Positions 49,320 through 57,321 of a stretch of DNA of 64,000 bases are shown one piece after another; positions within the stretch are counted from its first letter, which is position 1; each line of letters starts with the position of its first letter. The DNA is from Nocardia australiensis. GTDB lineage: Bacteria; Actinomycetota; Actinomycetes; Mycobacteriales; Mycobacteriaceae. The stretch lies in assembly GCF_020733705.1 (NCBI RefSeq), contig NZ_JAJFZM010000008.1, positions 1 to 64,000 of the forward strand. The letters are read 5' to 3'. The translations under genes and the position numbers were made by a program. The notes beneath the pieces were generated by a model. The model did not search any database. It saw nothing but the letters and a program-made list of their open reading frames with translations, and was not told the DNA's origin.

Positions 49320-50969
49320 ATGGCAAAAGAACTACGTTTCAGCGGCGACGCCCGCGGGCTGCTCGAGGCGGGCGTCAACGCGCTCGCCGACGCGGTCAAG
49401 GTGACACTGGGCCCCAAAGGGCGCAACGCGGTGATCGAAAAACTCACCGGCGCCCCCACGATCACCAACGACGGGGTCACCATCGCTAATGCGATCCAAT
49501 TGCGAGATCCCTTCGCCAACATGGGAGCTCAGCTGGTCAAGGAAGTCGCGACCAAAACCAATGGGGTCGCGGGCGACGGCACGACGACCGCAACCGTGCT
49601 TGCGCAAGCGATGGTCCGCGAGGGGCTGCGTGCCGTCGAGGTCGGTGCGAATCCGATTCAGCTCAAACGCGGTATCGAGCGCGCCACCGACGCGGTCGTC
49701 CAGGTGTTGTGCGAGCGCACCCGACCGATCAGCGGTATCGAGGATCTGCGTCATGTCGCCATGCTCTCGGCGAATAATGACGCCGGAATCGGTGACGTCA
49801 TCGCCTCCGCACTCGATCGGGTGGGCGCGAATGGTGTTGTCACCGTTGAGGAATGGCCTCAGCTCGGGCTCGGTCTCAGCTATGTCGACGGTGTCGAATT
49901 CGACCACGGGTACCTCTCGCCCTACTTCGTGTCCGACAAGGAACGCATGGAGGCTGTGCTGGACAACGCCTATGTCCTGCTCACCAACCAGAAGCTCTCG
50001 ACGGTCCAGACACTCATGCCGGTGCTGGAGCAGGTACAGCGGGCCAAGCGTCCATTGCTGGTGCTGTGCGAAAACATGGACGGCCCGGCCCTGAACATGC
50101 TGGTGACCAACAACATTCACGACACGTTCCGTTCCGTAGTTGTACGGGCACCCGGATTCGGGCATCGTCGCATCGCCGAATTGGACGATCTGGCAGTGTT
50201 GCTCGGCGGCACCGTCGTCAGCGACGAATCCGGGCTGGCACTCGAGAACGTTCGCATCGAGCACCTCGGACAGGCCAAGAAGGTCACGGTCACCGAACGG
50301 TCGACCACTCTCGTCGACGGAGCCGGTACCCCTGGAGGCATCGTGACCCGTGTCGGTCAGCTCGAACGTGAACTCGACCGTGCCGAAAACGACCATGATC
50401 GAGACAGTCTGCAGGTGCGGATCGCTCGCCTGTCCGGTCGAGTCGCGGTGGTCCACGTCGGTGCCGCCACCGATGTGGAGCTCAAGGAGAAACTGCATCG
50501 GGTGGAGGATTCGCTGTCTGCCACCCGCGCCGCGATCGAGGAGGGAGTGGTTGCCGGCGGCGGCACCGCGCTACTGCAGGCCCAACCGGTTCTGGACCTG
50601 CTCGAACTGACCGGCGATGCCGCCGAGGGCCGGGATATCGTCCGGCGCGCGGTCGAAGAGCCACTGCGCTGGATCGCCATCAACGCAGGCTACGACGGGG
50701 CCGAAGCGGTCGCCAAAGTTGCCGAACTGCCTGTCGGCCATGGTTTCAACGCCGTCACCGACACCTACGTGAACATGTTCGGGGCCGGTGTGATCGATCC
50801 ACTCAAGGTCACGCGCTCCGCCCTGCAGAGCGCATCCTCGATCGCGGCCTTGTTGCTGACCACCGAAACCCTCGTCGTCGAGGAGATCTTGGTCAATCCG
50901 GGCTCGATCATCGCTCCCGGCTTCGGAGACCTGGCCGAGGGCATGGTGCGGCCCTCCAACATCTACTGA
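49320..50969 (+). CDS. mimG: Dedicated GroEL-like chaperonin for the monooxygenase
   Basis: A 549-residue Hsp60. It has LGPKGRNAVIEK, the nucleotide-site GDGTTTATVLAQ and EEGVVAGGGTALL, but diverges from housekeeping GroEL and ends at PSNIY without a GGM-rich or His-rich tail. Mycobacterial binuclear iron monooxygenases need such a specific chaperonin (MimG) to fold the large subunit. AAGGTG stands before the ATG, 44 nt after the dehydrogenase. Last gene of the operon; no GroES is nearby. Confidence 0.92.
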   Translation: MAKELRFSGDARGLLEAGVNALADAVKVTLGPKGRNAVIEKLTGAPTITNDGVTIANAIQLRDPFANMGAQLVKEVATKTNGVAGDGTTTATVLAQAMVREGLRAVEVGANPIQLKRGIERATDAVVQVLCERTRPISGIEDLRHVAMLSANNDAGIGDVIASALDRVGANGVVTVEEWPQLGLGLSYVDGVEFDHGYLSPYFVSDKERMEAVLDNAYVLLTNQKLSTVQTLMPVLEQVQRAKRPLLVLCENMDGPALNMLVTNNIHDTFRSVVVRAPGFGHRRIAELDDLAVLLGGTVVSDESGLALENVRIEHLGQAKKVTVTERSTTLVDGAGTPGGIVTRVGQLERELDRAENDHDRDSLQVRIARLSGRVAVVHVGAATDVELKEKLHRVEDSLSATRAAIEEGVVAGGGTALLQAQPVLDLLELTGDAAEGRDIVRRAVEEPLRWIAINAGYDGAEAVAKVAELPVGHGFNAVTDTYVNMFGAGVIDPLKVTRSALQSASSIAALLLTTETLVVEEILVNPGSIIAPGFGDLAEGMVRPSNIY

Positions 50970-51058
50970 ACCGGGGCCCCTCCGATGAACCACCTCCCGG
51001 CAGCCCGGTGCCCAACACAGACTCGACGAAGTAGCCCCCACCTCCGGAAAGGACCGCA

Positions 51059-51382
51059 ATGATCTTCATCGTCGTAAAATTCCAGACCAAGCGGGAATGG
51101 ACCGACCGCTGGCTGGAGCTGGTCGCATCGTTCACCGCCGCCACCCGATCCGAGGCGGGCAACATGTGGTTCGAATGGTCCCGTAGCGTGGCCGATCCAG
51201 CAGAATTCGTACTCGTAGAAGCGTTTCGGGACGATGCGGCCGGGCAGGAACACCTCGACAGCGACCACTTCAAGACGGCGATGAAAGACCTGCCTCAGGC
51301 CCTCGTGTCCACACCGAGGATCATCAGCCAGTCGATCGACGCCACAGGATGGTCCGAGATGGGCGAGATGACACTGCCGTAG
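51059..51382 (+). CDS. ABM-family (antibiotic biosynthesis monooxygenase-like) protein
   Basis: A 107-residue ferredoxin-like-fold protein with IFIVVKFQTKREWTDRWLELVASFTAATRSEAGNMWFEWSRSVADPAEFVLVEAFRD and DSDHFKTAM, the typical ABM pattern of putative quinol monooxygenases and heme-degrading relatives. A good ribosome-binding site (GGAAAGGACC) precedes the ATG. It follows the chaperonin by 89 nt and could be the end of the mim unit. Converges with the methyltransferase gene 7 nt away. Confidence 0.88.
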   Translation: MIFIVVKFQTKREWTDRWLELVASFTAATRSEAGNMWFEWSRSVADPAEFVLVEAFRDDAAGQEHLDSDHFKTAMKDLPQALVSTPRIISQSIDATGWSEMGEMTLP

Positions 51383-51389
51383 GGCGCGG

Positions 51390-52211
51390 TCAGAACTGGT
51401 ATCGCAGAACCGTGGTACCCCGGCGGGAAAGCGCGCGGCTGAGTCCGAACAGCCGGGTGACCAGGCGCAGCGCGGGCGGCAGCATGGCGACCTCCGGTGC
51501 CCTGGTCAGCAGGATTTCCTCGACCAGACACAGCCGGGGTTCCCACCGCTCGACATCGTGTGGATCGTCGAACCCGGGGTTGGCCATCACGTCGGATATG
51601 GAATCGGTGCCCTTGTAGTGCCGCACCGCCCACACGTGGAATCGGGTGTAGGCGTTGAAAGCCAGTTCCCCACTGGGAAAGTGGTCGGTGAGCCGATGCA
51701 GGAGCGACTCCACGACGTCCTGGGCGAGGAAGGCGATCAGGCCATCCGCGACCATTACCGCAGGCCGGTCGGCCGGGATCTGCGCGAGCCAGTCCGGATC
51801 GGCGAGGTCGATCCTGATGTTGTGCACGTTGGGCCGAGGCTCCATTACCTGTCGCCGTACGTCGATCACGGCGGGCAGGTCGATGTCGTACCAGTCCACA
51901 GTGGATGGCGGGTCGACGCGGCGGATCCTGGTGTCCAGCCCGACGCCGAGATCCAGCACCACCGCGTCCGAATGGCGCCGGATGAACCGAGCGACGATCT
52001 CGTCCATCCGCTTGGCCCGCACCGCGATATCGAAGGTCTTGCTCGGCGCCATCGGGAAATCGGCCAGGTCGTACCCGATCAGCTCGGCCACCTCGGCTGA
52101 GGCGGTGTCGCCGAGGAACGGCCGGGACGCGCGACTGTCGAGAGCGCGCCCTCCGAGCGTCAAGTACAAGCTCCGCTCCACTGCGGTGAATTCCGGCAAT
52201 GTGATCCCCAC
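51390..52211 (-). CDS. SAM-dependent methyltransferase, LCMT/PPM (PF04072) family
   Basis: A 273-residue protein. The GTG at 52211 has GGAGG 5 nt upstream, better than upstream TTG or ATG candidates. Family signs are TLGGRALDSRASRPFLGD, VVLDLGVGLDTRIRRVDPPSTVDWYDIDLPAVIDVRRQ and VMVADGLIAFL. These O-methyltransferases act on small molecules or protein carboxyls in actinobacteria; the substrate is unknown. Divergent from the HTH-MarR regulator, which probably controls it. Confidence 0.87.
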   Translation of the reverse strand: MGITLPEFTAVERSLYLTLGGRALDSRASRPFLGDTASAEVAELIGYDLADFPMAPSKTFDIAVRAKRMDEIVARFIRRHSDAVVLDLGVGLDTRIRRVDPPSTVDWYDIDLPAVIDVRRQVMEPRPNVHNIRIDLADPDWLAQIPADRPAVMVADGLIAFLAQDVVESLLHRLTDHFPSGELAFNAYTRFHVWAVRHYKGTDSISDVMANPGFDDPHDVERWEPRLCLVEEILLTRAPEVAMLPPALRLVTRLFGLSRALSRRGTTVLRYQF

Positions 52212-52334
52212 GCGAACCTCCATATTTTGTTTCAACAACTCGAAACTACGTTGCGTTTCTACTTTCGTCAAACATGCAATTTACGCTTGTCTACCAGGTG
52301 TAAGTTCAGATAGATTGCAATGACTGACAGCAGA

Positions 52335-52357
52335 TGCAACGCAACAGGATCGTTGCA
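52335..52357. promoter_or_regulatory. Inverted repeat in the methyltransferase/regulator spacer
   Basis: Arms TGCAACG and CGTTGCA lie 9 nt apart. TTGCAATGA occurs at the right arm and again at about 52315. The site is between divergent genes, 25 nt before the regulator GTG, and is a likely binding site for that regulator. Confidence 0.5.
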
Positions 52358-52381
52358 ATGATGAGATCGAGGAGGACCGCC

Positions 52382-53062
52382 GTGCCAGGCAGCCGCCTGA
52401 CCCATGCCGACCGCACACGCATCGCCGAAGGACTGGCCGGCGGCCTCGGCTACGCCGAGATCGCCCGCGAGTTGAACCGGCCGACCTCGACGATCAGCCG
52501 GGAGGTCGGTCGTAATGGCGGCCCGCACCGCTACCGCGCGGACGAGGCACAGCATGCGACCCGGGACCGGTCCGGCCGGATACGCGGCGAACCGGACACA
52601 CGCCCCGCCCCGGACTCGGTCCGCGCGTTCACCGACGGGTTCGCCGCAACCATGGTGAGCACCGGCCTGCCCCGAATGCCCGCGATGGTGCTGGCCTGCC
52701 TGCTCACCAGCGAAAGCGGCGAATTGCCTGCCGCGGAACTGATCCGGGGGCTGGGAGTCAGCCCAGCGTCGGTATCCAAAGCGGTGGCCTACCTGGAGGA
52801 CATGCAGCTGATCCGCCGGGAACGCCGCACCCCCGACCGTCGCGAGCGCTACATCATCGACCAGGACGTCTGGTACCGCGCGTTGGCCAGGGAGGTCCTG
52901 GTCTGCGCCACCTGGGCGAGCGCGGCCCGCGATGGCGCGGAGTTGCTCGGCGACACCCCAGCGGGCACCCGGCTGGACCAGGTGCATCAATACTTCGAAC
53001 ACGTAGGCGCGGACTTGGCCCGCTCGGCCGAACATTGGCGCCAGGTGTTCATCGCCGACTGA
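52382..53062 (+). CDS. Double helix-turn-helix regulator (HTH_38 plus GbsR/MarR-like)
   Basis: A 226-residue protein from a GTG with GAGGAGG 6 nt upstream. The N-terminal 45 residues (LTHADRTRIAEGLAGGLGYAEIARELNRPTSTISREVGRNGG) are an IS30-transposase-type HTH_38. The rest (from about residue 75) is a GbsR/MarR winged helix with ELIRGLGVSPASVSKAVAYLEDMQLIRRERR. Both halves can bind DNA. This fusion occurs in actinobacterial regulators. Probably controls the divergent methyltransferase and itself. Confidence 0.85.
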   Translation: MPGSRLTHADRTRIAEGLAGGLGYAEIARELNRPTSTISREVGRNGGPHRYRADEAQHATRDRSGRIRGEPDTRPAPDSVRAFTDGFAATMVSTGLPRMPAMVLACLLTSESGELPAAELIRGLGVSPASVSKAVAYLEDMQLIRRERRTPDRRERYIIDQDVWYRALAREVLVCATWASAARDGAELLGDTPAGTRLDQVHQYFEHVGADLARSAEHWRQVFIAD

Positions 53063-53138
53063 ATGGCGGCGCGTGGACCATCACGCCCCTCGAGACCTGG
53101 CTTCAGAACCTACCACTCAGTCCACCGAGCGCTGCGGT

Positions 53139-54635
53139 CTACCCGATTGGCTGATCCAGGTAACAGGTCACGTCGGCGTTCGGCAGTTGGCCTTCGGCGA
53201 GGTACCCGTTGATGGTGGTGTTCACGCAGTTGCTGAGGCCGGGGGTGAAGGTGCCGTGCTTTCGCGCGTCGCGCAGGGTCACCAGGCGGGAGCCGGTCAT
53301 ATTGTGGTGCAGGTGAACAGCTCCGGGGTATGGAGTGCGTGGGTCGCCGGTCGCCTGCACGATGAGCGCGGGCACCGCGTTCCGCACGAGCGTCGGCGGT
53401 TCTACCGGCTGTGGCCAGAACGCACAGGGCTGAATGTTGTTGGCCAGCGCACCGAATACCGGTTGCGCGGTGCGAGTGCGCTCGATGTTGCGCCAGTACC
53501 ATTCCGGATCCCTGGGTGCCTCGGCGTCGCCGCAGGCGATGTCTGCTTCGGCGGAGTTCTCGCCGGATTGCAACGCCTGCAATAACTCCCGGAGCAGCGA
53601 AGTACTCTGCGGCGCGGGCGTTGCGGCGGCCGCGTCGGAGATCGCGCGCACCGCTTCGGCGAGAGCGTCGTTCAATCGGAAACTCCTGAGCGAATTGTGC
53701 AGCACAAAGGGAAACAGATGGTCGTCGAGTACACCGCCGTCGACGACTATCGGATTCTGCCCGGCATGGCGGAGCAGATCCTCGACCAGCGCTCGCACCT
53801 GCGGGCCACTCTCACCCAGGTGGTACCGGTCATCCTGGGTCGCAACCCAATTCGCCCAGTCATCGAGTGCGAGCTCGTCGGCCGGTCCCCAATTCTGAAC
53901 CAAGCCCTCCCAGTACCTGTCGGGATCGATCGCGCTGTCGAGCACTATCCGATCGCTCCGCTCCGGGAACATCTGAGCGAACACCGCACCCAGGTAGGTT
54001 CCGTAGGACAATCCGTAATAACTAACCTTCCGCTCCCCCAGCACGCTGCGGATGAGATCCATATCGCGTGCGGTGTTTCGGGTGGTGAGCTGGCGCAGCT
54101 TTGTCACATCGCCCGCCAGACAGGTGTCGGCCATGCGCCGCGCGACGGTGACCTCGCGCCGGAAGCCTGCCTCATCCATGCCCGCGGATCGGATCATCTC
54201 CGGCACCGGCCAACCGCACAGACCCGCCCGGCCGGATCGCCCGACGCCCCGGGGATCCATGCCGATCAGGTCATAGCGTGCCCGCACTTGCGGCGTGATC
54301 ACGTCACCGAGCAGATACTCACTGTCGAGCCCTTCCGCGCCGGGACCGCCCGGGTTGGACATCAGGATGCCCCGGCGCTGCGCCGGGTCGACGGCTTTGA
54401 TCCGCGAGATAGCCACGATCATGGTCCGCCCGCCGGGCCGGTCGTAGTCGAGCGGCACGCGCACGTCGGCGCATTCGGCACCCGCCTTGACCAGGCCATC
54501 GTCTTCGCATGCTCGCCACCGCAAATGCTGGTGATAGAACCGGAACGCATCGCTGTCGCCCGACACCGTGAGCAGTGCCGCGGCCGAGCCGACCACAATC
54601 AGGAATCGAATCAGGATCGCCCGCTTCATCGGCAC
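53139..54635 (-). CDS. Exported TAP-like alpha/beta hydrolase (tripeptidyl aminopeptidase family)
   Basis: A 498-residue protein with an N-terminal signal or anchor (KRAILIRFLIVVGSAAALLTVS). The alpha/beta hydrolase core has the oxyanion region SNPGGPGAEGLD and nucleophile YYGLSYGTYLGAVFAQMFP. The TAP-like C-terminal domain ends with QATGDPRTPYPGA (Asp) and RKHGTF (His). Paired Cys suggest extracytoplasmic folding. The family trims peptides from N-termini outside the cell. Monocistronic; no pathway neighbours. Confidence 0.87.
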   Translation of the reverse strand: MPMKRAILIRFLIVVGSAAALLTVSGDSDAFRFYHQHLRWRACEDDGLVKAGAECADVRVPLDYDRPGGRTMIVAISRIKAVDPAQRRGILMSNPGGPGAEGLDSEYLLGDVITPQVRARYDLIGMDPRGVGRSGRAGLCGWPVPEMIRSAGMDEAGFRREVTVARRMADTCLAGDVTKLRQLTTRNTARDMDLIRSVLGERKVSYYGLSYGTYLGAVFAQMFPERSDRIVLDSAIDPDRYWEGLVQNWGPADELALDDWANWVATQDDRYHLGESGPQVRALVEDLLRHAGQNPIVVDGGVLDDHLFPFVLHNSLRSFRLNDALAEAVRAISDAAAATPAPQSTSLLRELLQALQSGENSAEADIACGDAEAPRDPEWYWRNIERTRTAQPVFGALANNIQPCAFWPQPVEPPTLVRNAVPALIVQATGDPRTPYPGAVHLHHNMTGSRLVTLRDARKHGTFTPGLSNCVNTTINGYLAEGQLPNADVTCYLDQPIG

Positions 54636-54740
54636 CGCGGAACTACGTCAAACCTGTTGGCCCGCAAGGCGTCAACTCGACCGAACACGGCGCGAACACT
54701 ATCACCCAGACATGATCTACCGACCAGTCGAACGTCGGCA

Positions 54741-56117
54741 TCAGCGCTCGGCAGCCTCGGCATCGACCGTCCGTAGCGACTTGCCCGCTGTCTCTTTGGC
54801 AAAACCGACGGCAATCACCGAGATCGCGGCCGCGGCGACCAAATACAGGGAGATGGGGATCGAGCTGTGGAATCCATTGAGCAGGCTGATGGCGATCAGC
54901 GGCGCCAGCGATCCGGCCAGAATCGGTGCGACTTGATAGCAGAACGACAGTGCCGTGTAGCGGATATGCGTGGGGAACATCTCCGTCATCAGCGCGGAAT
55001 ACGGTGCGTAGGTGAGGGATTCGATCGCGAGGCCGAGGGTGATCGCGACAATGATGACCGCGTAGTTTCCGGTGTCCATCATCGGAAAGGCAAGGAATCC
55101 CCATCCGGCCGTGAGCACCGCGCCCGTCAGATAGACGGGCCTGCGGCCGATCAGATCCGAGAGCAGTCCCGCGGCCGGAATCATGAAGAAGTGCAGCAGG
55201 TGCGCGGCGAGCATCAGCGCGAGGATGGGCGCGGTGTCCACTTCCACGACGAGTTTGAGATAAGTGATCGAGAAGGTCACCACGATGTAGTAGAGGATGT
55301 TCTCGGCGAAGCGCGCACCGATACCGATCAGCACTTCGCGCCAGTGCCGGCGTAACACTTCCAAGATGCCGAGCGAGCGGCTGCGGTCCGCCTCCATGCG
55401 AGCCTGCGCCTCCTGGAAGATCGGTGCGTCATCGACGCTGGAACGCACCCAATATCCGACGATCACCACGACGGCCGACAGCCAGAAGCCGATGCGCCAG
55501 CCCCAGGACAGGAACTGTTCGTCGGAGAGATTCGCCGACAGCACCAACAGCACAACGGTGGCAAGAACATTGCCGAGTGGCACTCCGGCCTGCGGCCAAC
55601 TGGCCCAAAATCCACGCCGATCGTCCGGACTGTGCTCGCTGACGAGCAGCACCGCGCCACCCCATTCGCCGCCGAAGGCGAACCCCTGGATCAGTCGCAG
55701 TGTCACCAACAGGATCGGCGCCCAGTACCCGATCGCGGCAAAGGTCGGCAGACAGCCCATAAGGAATGTGGTGATACCGACGATGACCAGGCTGAGCTGC
55801 AGCAGCGCCTTACGTCCGACGCGGTCACCGAAATGTCCGAACAGCAGTCCGCCGAAGGGGCGCGCGAGGAAACCGACCGCGTACAACGCGAACGCGGCGA
55901 TGATGCCGTCGACGGCATTACCGCTGGACCGGAAGAAGACGTGACCGAAAACGAGCGCCGACGCGGTGCCGTACAGGAAGAACTCGTACCACTCGGCGAC
56001 CGCACCCGCCATGGCCGCGGCCACGACGCGGCGTAGTCCCGAGGGTCGCGATCCGGCAGGATCGCGCAGGTCAGGCTCGGGTTTCGGTGTTGTCGCGGCG
56101 TTTTCGAGAGCGGTCAT
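54741..56117 (-). CDS. MHS-family MFS transporter, probable hydroxyproline/proline importer
   Basis: A 458-residue, 12-TM protein from ATG 56117 (GAAGGTG upstream). Metabolite:H+ symporter signs: AGAVAEWYEFFLYGTASALVFGHVFF in TM1, RPFGGLLFGHFGDRVGRK, GFAFGGEWGGAVLLVSEHSP and ALMTEMFPTHIRYTALSFCYQ. Relatives import proline, betaine, ketoglutarate or shikimate. It is divergent from the hydroxyproline catabolic operon and shares a 14-bp inverted sequence with it in the spacer, so hydroxyproline uptake is likely. Confidence 0.88.
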   Translation of the reverse strand: MTALENAATTPKPEPDLRDPAGSRPSGLRRVVAAAMAGAVAEWYEFFLYGTASALVFGHVFFRSSGNAVDGIIAAFALYAVGFLARPFGGLLFGHFGDRVGRKALLQLSLVIVGITTFLMGCLPTFAAIGYWAPILLVTLRLIQGFAFGGEWGGAVLLVSEHSPDDRRGFWASWPQAGVPLGNVLATVVLLVLSANLSDEQFLSWGWRIGFWLSAVVVIVGYWVRSSVDDAPIFQEAQARMEADRSRSLGILEVLRRHWREVLIGIGARFAENILYYIVVTFSITYLKLVVEVDTAPILALMLAAHLLHFFMIPAAGLLSDLIGRRPVYLTGAVLTAGWGFLAFPMMDTGNYAVIIVAITLGLAIESLTYAPYSALMTEMFPTHIRYTALSFCYQVAPILAGSLAPLIAISLLNGFHSSIPISLYLVAAAAISVIAVGFAKETAGKSLRTVDAEAAER

Positions 56118-56215
56118 GTGTTCACCTTCGAATCGAACGGCGCAGGCGAGCGCCGCACAGTCCAGCGCCCCCGGTCGCATTGCCGAGGTCGAACGCGGAA
56201 TCTGCGCACTGTGAT

Positions 56216-56306
56216 GTGTGACATTGCACAGTAGAGAACGAGTGATGCTTGCGCAAGCGGTTGCGTGAGGGCCGTCACTCGAGTTACGTTCAGTGCAATG
56301 TCACAC
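56216..56306. promoter_or_regulatory. Paired 14-bp inverted sites between transporter and catabolic operon
   Basis: GTGTGACATTGCAC at 56216-56229 has its exact reverse complement at 56293-56306, with 63 nt between. Each lies near one of the two divergent promoters. A single regulator bound at both, perhaps GntR-like or forming a loop, would coordinate uptake and degradation. No regulator gene is adjacent within the window. Confidence 0.6.
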
Positions 56307-56361
56307 CTCACAAGTGACATCGGGCTGGTCCCGGACTTCCCACAACCAATGGAGGCATTTG

Positions 56362-57273
56362 ATGACCGAAACGATCACGGCTGCCACGACAAAGCCCTGG
56401 CACGGGGTTCTCGTTGCGACGACCCTGCCCTTCACCGACGACTTCGCGGTCGATTACGACGCGTACGCCGAACACGTGCGGTGGTTGGCGGCCAACGGCT
56501 GCCATGGGGTCAGTCCGAATGGATCGCTCGGCGAATACCAGACCCTCGATGACACCGAACGGGCCAAGGTGGTGACCACCGCCGTCGCGGCGGCCCCGAA
56601 GGGATTCACCGTGATGCCCGGCATCGCCGCATATGGGGCTTTGCAGGCACGCAAATGGGCCGAACAAGCCGCCGAAGCTGGGGCACAGGTGGTAATGCTG
56701 TTGCCGCCCAACACCTATCGCGGCGGACGTGACTCGATCCTTGATCACTACCGCACAGTGGCGAAGGTCGGGCTGCCGATCGTCGCGTACAACAACCCGA
56801 TCGATACGCGCATCGACCTGACCCCCGACATCCTGGCCGAACTGCATGCCGAGGGACTGATCGTCGGTGTCAAGGAGTTCACCGGCGACGTGCGGCGCTT
56901 TTACGCGATCAAGGAACTCGCGCCCGAACTCGACATCCTCATCGGTTCCGACGACGTGGTGCTGGAACTCGGCATCGCGGGCGCGGTCGGCTGGGTGGCG
57001 GGCTACCCGAACGCGATTCCGGAATCGACGGTGGAGCTGTACAACGCGTCGATCAACCGGGATCTGGACAAAGCGCTTCCGCTGTACCGCGATCTGCACA
57101 AGCTGCTGCGCTGGGATTCGAAGACCGAATTCGTGCACGCGATCAAGCTTGCGCAGGACCTGGCCGGACGCAACGGTGGCAAGTGCAGGCCGCCGCGCGT
57201 GCCGCTCGCGCCGGAACTGGCCGACCGGATCACCGCCGCGACCCGCGACGTACTGGCCAAGGGCTACCGGTAG
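56362..57273 (+). CDS. DHDPS-family 1-pyrroline-4-hydroxy-2-carboxylate deaminase
   Basis: A 303-residue TIM-barrel lyase; GGAGG is 7 nt before the ATG. Schiff-base Lys in IVGVKEFTGDVRR, YNNP motif in IVAYNNPIDTR, and GVSPNGSLGEYQTL at the substrate loop. In the hydroxyproline pathway this family converts 1-pyrroline-4-hydroxy-2-carboxylate to 2-ketoglutarate semialdehyde with loss of ammonia. Assignment rests on the neighbours: semialdehyde dehydrogenase, hydroxyproline dehydrogenase and epimerase. First gene of the operon. Confidence 0.87.
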   Translation: MTETITAATTKPWHGVLVATTLPFTDDFAVDYDAYAEHVRWLAANGCHGVSPNGSLGEYQTLDDTERAKVVTTAVAAAPKGFTVMPGIAAYGALQARKWAEQAAEAGAQVVMLLPPNTYRGGRDSILDHYRTVAKVGLPIVAYNNPIDTRIDLTPDILAELHAEGLIVGVKEFTGDVRRFYAIKELAPELDILIGSDDVVLELGIAGAVGWVAGYPNAIPESTVELYNASINRDLDKALPLYRDLHKLLRWDSKTEFVHAIKLAQDLAGRNGGKCRPPRVPLAPELADRITAATRDVLAKGYR

Positions 57274-57321
57274 ACCGAACACCCACGCAGAACGGTGAAT
57301 ACGGGAAGTGAGGAGCAGGCG

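Noticed and set aside
49332..50498. Minus-strand 388-codon frame in the chaperonin gene
   Set aside because: Antisense shadow of the GroEL-like gene. Composition is Asp/His/Gly-rich without a fold.
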